A stretch of DNA of 64,000 bases from Mesotaenium endlicherianum (GCA_009602735.1 WELA01013861.1:113425-177424), one strand, 5' to 3'. Shown: positions 33,986 to 46,683, numbered from the stretch's first letter. Notes: generated from the letters alone by a model not told the origin. Translations and numbers: made by a program.

Positions 33986-35747
33986 GCACACTCTGTACTT
34001 AGTGGACCATATGGGGTCCGGGTATTTTTCGTACTTTTTAGTGCCTCATGCAACAAAGCATCACAGTTAATAATTCATAATTTATTCTTTACACATGCAA
34101 ATAGTAATTTGTAAAGTGGAGCTTGAAAGTAAGGTCTTACTTTACTTACAGAAAAATATTCATATACAAATTAATGAATTAAAATGATTAAAAGTAAATT
34201 GCAATTGCAAAATATCGCAGAATCAACAGCTTTGCAAACATGAAGCTGAATTGTTTATGGAGCACAATGTCTTTCATATATGTTTCTGTAGCAGTTCCTC
34301 TGCTCTACAGTCCTACTTCTTACTGCTACTCAGCTTGTAGGGGCCACTATCTATGTGTGCTATGTGCCTGTTGGTATGGTACTCCTCAAAGCAAGGCGCG
34401 GGGCAAAGCGCTACTCCATACGTCGCGCACCAATAGCTAGGCCTCACCTTACTCTTCTCATGGCCCAGGTCATACAGCTTGCTCCTGCACACTACACACC
34501 CTGGTCTAGAGCCTCCTGGAACGTGCTCAGGGAAGTGTCTCCCTAGGAACCTGTCCATTCCAACCCGCCCCGCACTCCAGCGAAAGCGCCTTCCCTCATG
34601 TGGATCTTTGCCTATGAACAGGCACAGCACAGCAAAGGGAGTGTACTTCAGAAATGTCTTAGGATTGACACCTCTCAGTCCAGAGGTTGAAGAGCCACCT
34701 GGCTGCTGCCTCCATGGATACTTCTCACCATGAATTGGAGGTCTCCAGTTGTACTCCTCCTCAGCTGTACCTTCTCGAAGGTGCTCCTCCTCCAGGGGAT
34801 CTCCTTCTTCTTCCAACTCACCATCAGAGGAATGCAGCTCCTCGTCACTAACACCTGCAACCTTCTTATACCTGCTGTTATTCCTCTTCTTCTGACTTAG
34901 TTTGGCCTTCCTCCTCCTCTTCCTTTTCTCATTTCTATCTATAGGAACAATAAGCAGCACCTGCTTACCCTTTTCGGTGTCAGGCCTGCCCTTCTTCCTC
35001 ATAGTATCCTCGTCCTCCTCCTCCTCCTCCTCCTCCTCCTCCTCATTAGCATCATTAGACCTTGGCTGGGAGTCATCGTTCGGGTCTTGGGAGGAAGAAA
35101 TCAGACCTTGACTGCCAGCCTCCCTAGAATTTGCAAGTAAAGAGGCCCCTGAGGAAACCGGGCCAAAACGAACTACATGCGGCTCGGAATAAAACCAGGA
35201 TTCTTCAGGCACAGTAGATAGGTATTGCCTGACCTGCCATGCCTCCCATTGCTTCTTTTCTTTGTCATACAACACTTACATGAGCCATGAGTTCTCCTTT
35301 TGAGTCCTCACAACCTTTCTTCTCACAATTCCGACTTTAAAAACTCTATGTAATAGTGTCCAAATGTCTTTTTTGCCCATGCATCTCCCCAGAAGGTGGC
35401 AGGGATGAGTAATTACCACCCACAACAATTTTTGGCGCATTTGAAGAAGAAGCCATGGCTCTAAGAGCTTTTTAGTGGCCTCCGGTATGACAGACTTTTC
35501 ACTTAAAATTTCGTTGTGAACCTGAACTTTGAACATCACTCTTTTGACTCTAATTTTGTCGTTAATGATCTGAAGACTATTTTGCATTTTTTCGCCTAAG
35601 GTTCAAGTCTGTACGATTCGTTTGAGCCATAGATTGTACCATTTGGTCAACTGTAGCACCCTGGAGGTCTGCGCTGAAAAATTGGGGATTAGCTAGACCA
35701 TATATGGTCCGAGGACCATATATGGTCCGATGGGATACCTAGTGTTA
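33986..35747. mobile_element. piggyBac-like DNA transposon remnant inserted in element A
   Basis: The Gypsy integrase coding sequence stops resembling its sister copy (element B) near 33975 and resumes at about 35748. The right junction is TTAA followed by integrase sequence; the sister copy has the same TTAA at the corresponding place, as expected for piggyBac's TTAA target. The ends are loosely inverted: the left has CACTCTGTACTTAGTGGACC and the right, read on the other strand, has CACTAGGTATCCCATCGGACC. Both are followed by GGACCATAT-type palindromes (two at the right end). The left flanking TTAA is not preserved. Inside, on the minus strand, is a piggyBac-type C-terminal Cys-rich domain. 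The DDE catalytic core is not visible, so the copy is non-autonomous. Confidence 0.65.
34313..35275 (-). pseudogene. piggyBac-type transposase C-terminal fragment
   Basis: An open frame of 320 codons with no ATG at its start. An acidic/basic low-complexity region (a long Glu run, then KRKRRRK) is followed by a domain with CVVCRSKLYDL and CATYGVALCPAPCFEEYHT. That is the layout of the Cys-rich zinc-binding end of piggyBac transposases, which recognises the terminal repeats. In the usual pattern a CxxC pair precedes the final C-x3-C; here the second Cys of that pair is replaced by Tyr (CATY). The upstream DDE catalytic domain is missing from the insert. The call rests on the Cys-rich domain only. 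Confidence 0.6.
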
Positions 35748-37001
35748 ATGGGAGTCAAACAGCTGCTCAGCACAGCAAACCACCCTCAAACGGATGGGCA
35801 GACTGAAAGAACACACAAAGTTCTGCAAGAAGTGCTGAGAGCATAAATTAACCAAAAAAAAGATATTTGAGATGACTTGTTGCCTCAGATTCAATTTGCG
35901 GTCAACAGTGCGGTGCATGCGTCAACGGAAAAGACTCCTTTTGAACTCAGTGTGGGTAGAGTCCCTAAGTCTCCTGCAGATGTGCTAGGGGAGTCTTTAA
36001 CTCACCCTGAGGAAATTGACAATTCGGGGTTTCTCCAGTTAACTCAGGAGTTTGCTGACACCCTGTCAAAAGTCCGACAAAATCTGCACTAAGCCCAAGA
36101 ACAATAACAAAAATATGCTAATCAACACCGTCAGGAGCTGACATTTTCAAAGGGCGATATGGTCAAATTGCATTCTCAACACCTGTACCTGCTTGGTGTC
36201 GTTAAGAAAAAGCTTGGTCCTGTTTGGGTCGGTCCATATTTGGTGGTGCGCCGTGCCTGTCAAAATGCTTACAATCTGAACATGTTAGCGGAGTACAAGG
36301 GTCACCCAGTCTTTAATGTCTCTCTCCTGGAACCATACATCAAAGGTGACACACTGTTCACAGGTTGGTGACCTGTCCAACCGGGACCGGTCCCCGCTGT
36401 CTGAGAAGGTGACCCTAAGGAATATGAGGTTGATGAGATTTTGGAAGCTCGCTCTGTCCGTCGATCATCTAAATATGTCATGAAATCTCTGGTTTGATGA
36501 CGTTGAAACGACTTTACCTTCGAGAGGCTGGGACACCTCCCTCGCTGTCATTTCAGTTGACATGGGAAGGTGACAGGAGGTCCTGTCTCCATTTAAGTTG
36601 GAGGGAGAATGTGGCCAAACGTGGCCTAAAGTGACAGTTAGTGACAGATAGTGACAGTAGTTGACAGTGAGTGGCAGGTGTGACAGGCAGCTCAGTGATA
36701 GTTGAAACAGGCAACCCACCGTACAGCCCAGTGACAGTTGAAACAGGCAATCCACCGTACACATTAAGTTGGAGGGAGTGGGATAAACATCTCGGAAAGT
36801 AGTCAATTGTCGATTGCCTTTGCATATCCATCCTCCACACTCAACTGCGCTCACACTCACTTTTCTCTCAAGCACACTCGCACTTTCAATTTACTTACAC
36901 CAGGTATTGCATGCTCTAACTCCCTCTACTACGTTCTTCCATGTCAAGGTACTCAATCTTGTACGTGATATCATGACTTCACTAACTCCATTGTGGTATG
37001 A

Positions 37002-38222
37002 ATGAGCAGAATGACTCAATTGTCTGAACTCAAGAGGAAAAGGAGAGCGGACGGGGCGCAGGCGGAGTACAAGGAGTTCCATGGCGACATCGAATCATCC
37101 TCCATTTCTTCTCAAAAATCAGATAGACTCCGACTACAGCAAGAGGCTCAGAAGAGGAAGGAGGAGGAAGAACAGGCCAGGCTGAGACAGGAGGAGCGAG
37201 ACAGAAAAGCTGCAGAGGAAGCCAAGACGGCAGAGAAACAAAAGTTGGCTAAGGAGAGGCGAAAGCAGCAGGCTGAGGAGGAACGGAGGAGAATCAAAAG
37301 CTACCGCTACACGGTGATGGGCAAGGACTTTGATCTTTTGGAGGAAGCCTTCAAGTACGTCCAGAGAAGCCAAAGGGAGTCACAGAAGGACATACTTCAA
37401 CGGGAAGTGGAGATGGCCCAGGTTTTGACCGATACATAGAGGTCAACAAAGGGCTTCTATTGTACCATGACTATGCCAAGGTGGTGGGATATACAATTCG
37501 GGAGGCCAAAGCATTGGCCCAGACAGGTGAATCTGAAACGATGCCAATACTTGGGATCTGAGGTACAGACAGGGTTATCCGGTTGATCCCTATGCATACA
37601 GACAGCTTCAAGGATACCACTTCTTCAACCGGTTCAAGGCTATTTATAATGAGATGGAGAGAAGAAGCTGGGAGTTCTTGGCAAGGGAGACCAGCCAGTT
37701 GAATTTCTCAAGTCCTGGTACCTCTGTACTTTGAAGAGGACGGATCCTCCTTTTCTTCTACAGCCCACTGAGTGGCGCTGGATGACCATCACTATGAAGG
37801 ACCAGCAAAATGACAGAGCTGAGAAAGACGATTTCTTGGCAGATTTGCAGGGGAAGATAGTGCTGCCACCTCACACTGCGGCATGGGACCCAAGGCTAGA
37901 TGGAGTAAAAAATTGCATGAGACAGGAGACACATGAGAATAGGTTCAGGGCTAAAGATTTTTTCTATAAGGGGAAGCATGCTTATGCCAGATGGGCAAGT
38001 GAGAGAGGGGAGAAAGACCTGTATGTTGTCAGGATCCAGCAACCCCCACCTGCACCCAAAAGGGGAAGGTCAGTGGGATACTCTTTTTCTCGCGAACGGC
38101 TAAAGGAGATGACTAGAGAGACTCCAGAAGTTTCAAAGGAACAGGAGGACAAAGAGGAGGAAGGCGCCGGAGAGGAGTCTAGTCCTGCTGAGGCACAGGC
38201 CCCCGCTACATTCCCTACTTAA
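37002..38222 (+). other. Extra coding region of element A, downstream of the chromodomain
   Basis: Lies between the integrase/chromodomain end and the 3' LTR, where most Gypsy elements have only a short untranslated stretch. The first part is a highly charged Lys/Glu/Arg/Gln coiled-coil-like segment ending in a SYRYTVMGKDFDLLEEAFKY block. The second part has a WRWMTIT motif, a PPHTAAWDPRLDG motif, basic KPKRGRS-like linkers and an acidic Glu-rich end. Element B carries the same arrangement, so this is a family trait rather than captured flank. No function recognised. It is broken and further split by element B. Confidence 0.55.
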
Positions 38223-38330
38223 CAGCAGACTGGAAGTGCCGTTGCACAGGCAGCAGAGCAGCAGCAGGAGGATACCAGCCCACCAAGTGACCCAGATCTC
38301 TAGTGGCTCGGAGTTTCAGCAGGAGGAGTC

Positions 38331-39050
38331 TGTAATAAATCAGTATATTAGTAGATATAATATTCATTTAGATGTAATAGTAAATTAAGTTCAGCCTGCT
38401 GAACTGTAGTTAAATAATCAATTTGCTGGACTTTATATTTAATAACAATTTAATGACTCAGCCGGATGCAGCAGGCTGAAGTCAACTTAAGTCAGCTTGC
38501 TGACATTCTTTGACAGCCAGCTGACTTCCGTACTCGGTAGCAGCGAACTGCCTCATATGCATTTAAGTGTGGTAGGCTAGATGAATGGCCAGATGACATC
38601 CCTATGATGGATGGCAATTCGGGATGATGGGAGATGGCGGTGGATTTGGTTAATCGAGGTCCTACCAACGTGGTTAACTCCCGGGTAGGCGGTGCTATCG
38701 CACTGACCGTTGAACAGTAAAACTCATTCCATGTACATACGCTAGGCATTGCTCTCGAGTTCGGCATTCGGAAACGAGGCCAACTCTCTTGTACAGCTTA
38801 CCGAGAGAGATCCGAATCCAAGGCGAGAAGCCATTGATACGCACTGTCTTCTAACCTTGCTTATGTATGAGTTTACTGATTTGCATTATTGATGCTAGTT
38901 TACTCGCATTTGACTGACAAGTATTATTCACCGCTAGTGTATTGTCCTTTGCAGTTAAACCAGTTAACGGTTAATACCATAAAGATTACTTGCTGATATA
39001 AAGATCTTTTTTAATTGTTAATCACCTATTTGGTAAGTCGATTCATTTCA
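38331..39050 (+). repeat. LTR-B, 5' LTR of element B
   Basis: 720 bp, TGTAATAAATCAG...TTCATTTCA, directly followed by the primer-binding site. It shares the conserved CCTACC...GGTAGG block. Confidence 0.9.
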
Positions 39051-42000
39051 GTGGTATCGGAGCTGTTATCACAATCTTCTTTGTATGGTAAGGACAAGGT
39101 CTCAAACTAGCAACTCCCGAGACATGGAAAACCAGGATAACGAGAATGTCGATAACCAGGCGGAAAGCCATGTAGCGGGAAACCGTACCTATTCTGAAGC
39201 AGTAGCAGATACTGCAGCTAGGGAGGCTGCAGATGAGGCAGCTGCCATTGCGGCAGTCGCAGCACAGCAAGCTGAGGAGGAGAGAGCCAGGCTAGAAGCT
39301 GAACAATTAGCAAAGGCCGCTGAAGATACAGAAAGGAGGGAAAGACAGCCAGCTGACGAGCGCACTGTTGAGGAACTTATGGCATCAAGGGCCAATGTTC
39401 TGAACCCACCTCCTGCTGTACAACTCAATGTTCCCCTAGGTCAAATACGTGACCGGCTGAATGCGGCAGGAATTGCTGCAGCAGGAGCGAGAGGGATTGT
39501 TGAGGACACTACTCAGCGAGTAGATGCCAATGCTGCTGCTGCATTTGCTAATCTACCACCCCAGAGTCTAGACTTGGGAGCATTGTTCGTTCAAATGCAG
39601 TCGCAAATGGCGACCATGTATCAGTCCCAACAGGAGGACAAAAGTATCATAATGTCTCTACGGCGGGACAGAGACCAACTGGGGTCTCAAACCACTAGTG
39701 GTGGTGGCCGAGGGCCTAGTAAGCCCAAGCCGAAACCTCCCCAGGAATATGATCCTGAGGGAAACAGAAAACATTACCTGATCAAGTTTCTCGCGGATGT
39801 TGAACAGTGGCTGGAGAACTACCCAGAACTGCAAGATTACGAGAAGGTCAAGCATACCGGTGCGCTACTGAAAGGCAGTGCCGCAAAATAGTGGCTTTAC
39901 TGGAAAGGAGAGCGTAAGGCTCGGCAACTCGGTGACCCTACGTGGGTAGAGTTTGTCGAGAAGTTGTCGAGAAGTTTGTCGAGAATGCTCTGTCTGCTGC
40001 TAAGAGAAGTACCTCCTCAACCTGAAGAAGTGGTTGAGAAAAAGGTAAGCCCTCCAGAGCACCCTACTGCTGCAAAAATTGTTGCTCAGTATACGGATGT
40101 ATTTAATATGCCTCCAGGACTACCCCCTAAGCGGGAAGTAGATCATAGGATTGATTTATTACCTGGTAGTCAGCCACCCTGGCAACGCACATATGGCTTG
40201 TCTTATGTGGAGAGCGAGGAGTTGAAAACACAGATTGCAGAGCTTGAGGAAAATGGTTATATTTCTCCCAGTAAATCATCGTACGGCGCACCCATCCTAT
40301 TTGTTAAGAAAAAGGATGGCAGTATGCGGATGTGTGTGGATTACAGAGTCCTGAACAAAATTACAGTAAAGAACAAGTATGCTTTTGTCCAGGATCGAGA
40401 ACTTGCTGGATACCCTGTCTGGTGCTAAGGTGTTCAGTAAGATAGATCTCAAGAGTGATTATCATCAAATCAGAATTGCTGAGGGGGATGAACACAAGAC
40501 TGCCTTCCGCACACGTTATGGACACTATGAGTTCAACGTGATGCCATTTGGGATGACTAATGCTCCTGCTACCTTCATGGGTGCTATGAATGATATTTTC
40601 AGACCTTATTTGGATAAGTTTGTGCAAGTCTTCCTGGATGATATTTTAATTTTCTCTAAAGATGAAGCTCAGCACACTGAACACTTAAACACTGTTCTAG
40701 ACACTCTGCGGAAAAATCACTTATATGCTAAAATGAGCAAGTGTGATCTCTTTAAGGAAAGTATTGAATTCTTAGGCCACGTTGTCAGTAAAGAAGGCAT
40801 CAGTGTGGATCCTAAGAAAGTCCCGACCATAAGGGACTGGCCAGTACCACAGTCTGTCTCTGAAGTTAGATCCTTCCTCGGGTTGGCTAACTACTATAGG
40901 AGATTTATTGATAATTATTCCACAAAGGCCAGTAAACTGACTGACCTTACTAAGAAAGACATCGGGTATGTGTGGGGGGAAGAGCAGCAGGCTGCCTTCC
41001 AGACCCTTAAAGATGCCCTTTGTTCTGCCCCAGTGCTAGCCGTGTATGACCCCAGCAAACCGGTGCAGGTGGTTACTGATGCCTCTGACTTTGCCATGGG
41101 TGCTATTTTGTTGCAGCCTGCTGACAAAACCACAAAGGATGGTAAGGTACGGCAGGAGTGGCATCCTGTGTTGTATGAGTCTATGAAATTTAATCCAGCG
41201 GAGATTAATTACTCAGTGCATGATAAAGAGCTGCTAGCTATCATTCATGTACTCAAACAGTGGAGAGCATACTTACATGATAAAGCTTTTAAGGTGATTA
41301 CAGATCATCTAGCTCTGACCCACTTTCAGAAGAAGTCCAAGCTGTCGAGGAGGGAAAACCGCTGGAGCCAGATGCTGGAGCAGTTCCAAGTCTAGATTGT
41401 CTACACACCAGGGAAGTTGAATCCTGCTGATACACTCTCTAGAAGACTCGACTTGCAAGAAAGGAACTTTAGTCACCATGCTGTAGACAAAGTCCTGTGT
41501 GCACTCACTTCACTAAAGGTGAAAAAGTCCTTCCTTGAACAACTTAGGAAAGCCTACCTTTCTGACCCAACATTTGAGCCCAGCCCCACTACTGGTGTGT
41601 GTCGTGCTACTGCACTCGGGTATAAGCTCAAGGGGGGGGTCTGGGTGTCTGAAACCACTTCAGGCAGGCTGAAGCTGGTCATTCCTAATAATTTGGAAAT
41701 AAGGTCTCTCTTACTAAGTCAAGCTCATGACAGTCTCCTGGGTGGACATTTGGGGCAGGCCAAAACTGTTGGCAAACTGGCAAAACATTATCATTGCACG
41801 GGGTTACCCCGGGAGGTCTTGAAATATGTCAAGTCCTGCGATCAGTGTCAGAGAAATAAGTCTCGGCACACACCACCGGGAGGTCTCTTGCAACCACTAC
41901 CCATCCCAGCGGGACGCTGGGAAACGATATCCATGGACTGGGTGGTCTCACTACCAAGAACTGCCAATGGGCAAGATTCAATACTGGTAGTCGTGGATAA

Positions 42001-43419
42001 ACTGACAAAAATGGTCATTTTTATCCCCACAACTGTCAAAGTAACTGCACTCGAAACAGCGAGGCAGTTCTACAACCATGTAGTATGCCAACATGGGCTC
42101 CCTTCTAATATCATCTCAGACAGAGACTCAAAATTCACCTCTAAGTTTTGGAGAGCTTTGCTGGGGTTAATGGGAGTCAAACAGCATCTCAGCACAGCCA
42201 ACCACCCTCAGACTGATGGGCAGACTGAAAGAACTAACCGAGTTCTGCAGGAGGTGCTGAGAGCATATATTAACCAAAAACAAGATAATTGGGATGACCT
42301 GTTGCCTCAAATTCAGTTTGCGGTCAACAGTGCGATGCACGCGTCAACGGGCAAGACTCCTTTTGAACTCATCCTGGGTAGAGTCCCTAAGTCTCCTTTA
42401 GATGTACTGGGAGAGTCTTTAACTGACCCTGAAGGGATTCACAATCCGTTCTCCCTCCAATTAACTCAGGAGTTTGCTGACACCCTGTCCGAAGTCCAAC
42501 AAAACCTGCACAAAGCCCAAGAAAACCAACAAAAATACGCTAATCAACACCGCCGGGCGCTGACATTTTCCAAGGGCGATTTAGTCAAACTGCATTCTCA
42601 GAACCTGTACCTCCCTGGTGNAACCTGTACCTCCTGGGCGTGGTAAAGGAAAAGCTTGGTCCTGTCTGGGTCGGTCCATACTCGGTGGTACGTCGTGTCG
42701 GTGAGAATGCTTACTAACTGAATATGTCAGCCGAATACAAGGGTCACCCTGCCTTTAATGGTTCCTTCCTGGAACCATACATCAAAGGTGATACACTGTT
42801 CACAGGTCGGTTACCTGTCCAACCGGGACCGGTCCCCGTTGTCCGAGACGGCGATCTTGAAGAATATGAGGTCGATGAAATTTTAGACGCCCGCTCGGTC
42901 CGTCGATCGTCTAAATATGTCATGAAGTACCTCATTTGATGGAAAAGTTACGACGCCTCTGGGGACACTTGGGAATTTAAAGACCATTTGACTAATGCCA
43001 AAGGGGCGTTGAAACGGTTCCACCTTCGGGCGGCTGGAGCACCTCCCTAACAATCATTTCAGTTGACACGGGAAGGTGACAGGAGGTCCTGTCTCCATTT
43101 AAGTTGGAGGGGAAAATATATGACAGTTAGTGTGCGAGAGTGCGAAATGGACGGTTATGTGAATCCTTAGTGTCAGCATAGTGACATAGGGGACAGCCTG
43201 GCCCACATAAAGCACCTTTGGCTGAACGGAAAAGGGCGTCGCTTAGCAATACATCACTTAACCCACTTGAAAACACATTCATACGTTTATGTCTAGCGCA
43301 CCGCAACTACGTCAACTCCTAGCAATCACCCTGTAAGGTAAACAGGAACGAATATACCATAGTATTATGAACTTACTCTCTCCTGCAACTCCTATGACAA
43401 AGGTCAATATCCTACTAAC

Positions 43420-43851
43420 TTGTGCCCTGGTCACATGTGCAGAATGGCTCCCACCACACAAAAGGAGGACAGAAAGCTCAAGGCAGAAGAAGCCAGGAGG
43501 ACAATGGAGCAATACCAGAAGGAGCTGGCGGCGACGTCCCTCACCAGGAGAGAACAAGAAAGGGTCCGCAGACAACAAGAGGCGGCAGAAGAGGCACAGA
43601 GGAAGAAGGATCAGGAAGTGGAAAACCTCAGGAAAGCTGAGGAGGAGAGACAGAAGAAACAACAAGAGGAAGCAGCAGCGGCAGAGGAGGAGAGAAGGAA
43701 AAAGACTGAAGCGGACAGACAGAAGAGCTTAGCCACTTACAGATATACTGTGGTGGGTGGCCAAAACTTTGATAACCTGAAGGAAGCATTGCTGGCAGCC
43801 CAGGAAATCAACAAGCTGGAACAGACAACACTGCTACAGGGGGAAGGAGCT
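43420..43851 (+). other. Extra coding region of element B, first part
   Basis: Charged coiled-coil-like segment (repeating REEQERVRRQQEAAEEAQ-type heptads) ending in TYRYTVVGGQNFDNLKEALL, homologous to the matching block of element A. It is cut by the solo LTR at 43852. Confidence 0.6.
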
Positions 43852-44575
43852 TGTAATGAATCAGTATATTAGTCGATATAATATTCATTTAAATATAATA
43901 GTTAATTAAGTTAAGTTCAGCCTGCTGAACTTTAGTTAATAGTCAATCTGCTGGACTTTACATAATTATCAGTTTGGTGACTCAGTCGAAAGCAGCAGGC
44001 TGAAAGTCCATATAAGTCAGCTTGCTGACACATTCTTTGACAGCAAGCTGACTTCCGTACTCGGTAGCAGCGAATTGCCTTGATATGCATCTAAGTGCGA
44101 TATGCTAGATGAATAGCCAGATGACATCCCTATGATGGATGGCTATTCGGGATGATGGGAGATGGCGGTGGATTTGGTTAACCGAGGTCCTACCAACGTG
44201 GTTAACTCCCGGGTAGGCGGTGCCATCGCACTGACCGTTGAACAGTAAACTCATTCCATGTACATATGCTAGGCATTGCTCTCGAGTTCGGCATTCGGAA
44301 ACGAGGCCAACTCTCTTGTACAGCTTACTGAGAGAAATCTGAATCCAAGGCGAGAAGCCATTGATACGCACTGTCTTCTAACCTTGCTTATGTATGACTT
44401 TACTGATTTGCATCATTGATGCTAGTTTACTCGCATTTGACTTACGAGTATTATTCCCTGCTAGTGTATTGTCCTTTGCCGTTTAACTAGTTAACGGAAA
44501 TACCATAAGATTACTTGCTGATATAAAGATCTTTATTAATTGTTAATCGCCTATTTGGTAAGTCGATTCATTTCA
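43852..44575 (+). repeat. Solo LTR-C inside element B
   Basis: 724 bp LTR of the A/B family, TG...CA ends, with no internal region attached. It is flanked by a perfect 5 bp target duplication, GAGCT at 43847-43851 and at 44576-44580. It inserted into B's extra coding region and later lost its internal part by LTR-LTR recombination. Confidence 0.93.
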
Positions 44576-45849
44576 GAGCTGCAGCACTGGATAGGTACAT
44601 CGAGACACACACTGGTGTGGTCCTCTACGAAGATTATGCCAAGATGGTGGGCTATACAGCAGAGCAGGCCCGGTACCTTGCAGATGAGTCAGAGGACAAG
44701 CCGGTCCCCATACCGAGAATAGTGGGAGATCAGAAACTTATCCGGATGGTGAGCATGCGGCCCGATAGCTTCAAGGATTCGGTATTCTACCTCACATTAC
44801 TGCCAGCTTACAATGAGGTTGAGAGAAGGAGCTGGGAGTACTTGGCCAGGGAAGCGGGACAGCAGATGTTCTCTCCCCACTGGTTTCCGTGTAAACTGAG
44901 GAAGGCTGAGCACGGACCCCAGTACTACCAGCAGCCAACAGACTGGAGGTGGATGACCGTCACAAATAAGAAGCAGGAGTGTGACCGAGCCTTACCGGAT
45001 GACTTCCACTATGGCCTAGACGGCTACCTCATCCTACCACCTCACATTGCCCCTTGGGACCCCAGGCTGAATGGCTGCCTGAGCAATATGAATGCCGAGA
45101 CCAAGGAGTATAGGAAGAGGGGAAGAGACTACTTCTCTAAGGGAAAGCATGTCTTCGTCAAATGGGCGAAGAATGCAGGCCGGATAGATATCAGCAGGCT
45201 GAAGGCCAAGCAACCTCCAGCGCGCCCTAAGAAAGGGAGGTCGGTAGACTACTCCATGTCCACTAGGGAGCAGGACGATTTAGTGGACGAGACTCCTACT
45301 CTCTCCGAGGAGGAGGATGAGGAGGATGAGGAAGAAGAACAGGGCAGAGGAGAAGCATCAGCAGCTGGTACTCACGAGACCCAGGGGCAGGCAGGGGCAC
45401 TTCCTAAAGAACCACGATCAGGTATTTGGAACGTGATCCCTGTCATGGAGGCAACTGGACCCCGCACTCGCTCCCCCAGCCCTCCTGCCCAAGCAGGGGA
45501 AGAAGCTGATTTGACTTTACTTGGCAGCAGACACAGGCAGAAATCCCCAGAGGACAGGGGTGCCAGAAGAGGGACCCGCGGGGTGGCCAGAGGTATGCCG
45601 GCCTCTCCCTTCGCTCAGGGGCATGTACCTCTTGCCAACGTGTTTCAGCATCCTACTGGAATGCCTGTCTATGTGGGGATCAACACCCAAGTGGGTGAAG
45701 AGCAGGCTACCATCCTTCGTTCTCCTCGCGGTCCAACTTTAGAGCAAACGGGGTTCTTTAGAAGGCCAGCTGACAGACCTAGGGGGCTGTCCAAATCCAG
45801 GTCCAGATCTCCGTCTCTTGATCCTGAAGCCCCAGCAACAACCCCCTAG
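44576..45849 (+). other. Extra coding region of element B, second part
   Basis: A long open stretch (a 410-codon frame from 44617) with motifs VVLYEDYAKMVGYTAEQARY, WRWMTVT and LPPHIAPWDPRLNGC, a basic KPKKGRS-type linker, an acidic Glu/Asp run, and an Arg/Ser-rich C-terminus. The central motifs match element A's region. No known domain recognised. It resembles neither an envelope (no signal peptide or membrane segment) nor RNase H. Confidence 0.6.
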
Positions 45850-45961
45850 GCAAAAGGCTGAAGGAGCAGTCACTGGGAGAGGCGGGTCAGGTCCAGTTTG
45901 CTGAATAACAACTCTTGAAGTTTTATGTTGTCGAGGCGACAACAAGTTAAGTTAGAGGGAT

Positions 45962-46683
45962 TGTAATGAATCAGTATGTTAGTAGATATAATATTCATAT
46001 AGATGTAATAGTAAATTAAGTTCAGCCTGCTGAACTGTAGTTAAATAATCAATTTGCTGGACTTTATATTTAATATCAGTTTAATGACTCAGTCGGATGC
46101 AGCAGGCTGAAGTCAACTTAAGTCAGCTTGCTGACACATTCTTTGACAGCCAGCTGACTTTCGTACTCGGTAGCAGCGAACTGCCTTATATGCATTTAAG
46201 TGTGGTAGGCTATATGAATGGCCAGATTACATCCCTATGATGGATGGCAATTCGGGATGATGGGAGATGGCGGTGGATTTGGTTAACCGAGGTCCTACCA
46301 ACGTGGTTAACTCCCGGGTAGGCGGTGCCATCGCACTGACCGTTGAACAGTAAAACTCATTCCATGTACATATGCTAGGCATTGCTCTCGAGTTCGGCAT
46401 TCGGAAACGAGGCCAACTCTCTTGTACAGCTTACCGAGAGAGATCTGAATCCAAGGCGAGAAGCCATTGATACGCACTGTCTTCTAACCTTGCTTATGTA
46501 TGAGTTTACTGATTTGCATTATTGATGCTAGTTTACTCGCATTTGACTGACGAGTATTATTCACTGCTAGTGTGTTGTCCTTTGCCGTTAAACCAGTTAA
46601 CGAAAAATACTGTAAAGATTACTTGCTGATATAAAGATCTTTATTAATTGTTAATCGCCTATTTGGTAAGTCGTTTCATTTCA
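45962..46683 (+). repeat. LTR-D, 3' LTR of element B
   Basis: 722 bp, preceded by the purine-rich tract AAGTTAGAGGGAT. Very similar to LTR-B across its length. The bases after it (GTCCC) only partly echo those before LTR-B (GAGTC). Confidence 0.87.

Larger units (their letters stand above)
38331..46683 (+). mobile_element. Ty3/Gypsy LTR retroelement B, nested in element A, broken
   Basis: 5' LTR 38331-39050, 3' LTR 45962-46683, same family as A. The tRNA-Met-type primer site GTGGTATCGGAGC begins at 39051. Parts on the plus strand are gag (from 39085, MVRTRSQTSNSRDMEN), reverse transcriptase (about 40180-40750), RNase H (about 41040-41350), integrase (about 41540-42500, with the HHCC zinc motif and DDE-type core), chromodomain-like end (about 42840-42940), and the extra coding region (43420-45849). 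A purine-rich tract precedes the 3' LTR. The right flank (46684 onward) reads as the continuation of A's extra coding region, so B jumped into A. It holds a solo LTR of its own family. Broken, with several breaks. Its LTR pair is visibly closer than A's, so it is younger than A. Confidence 0.87.
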
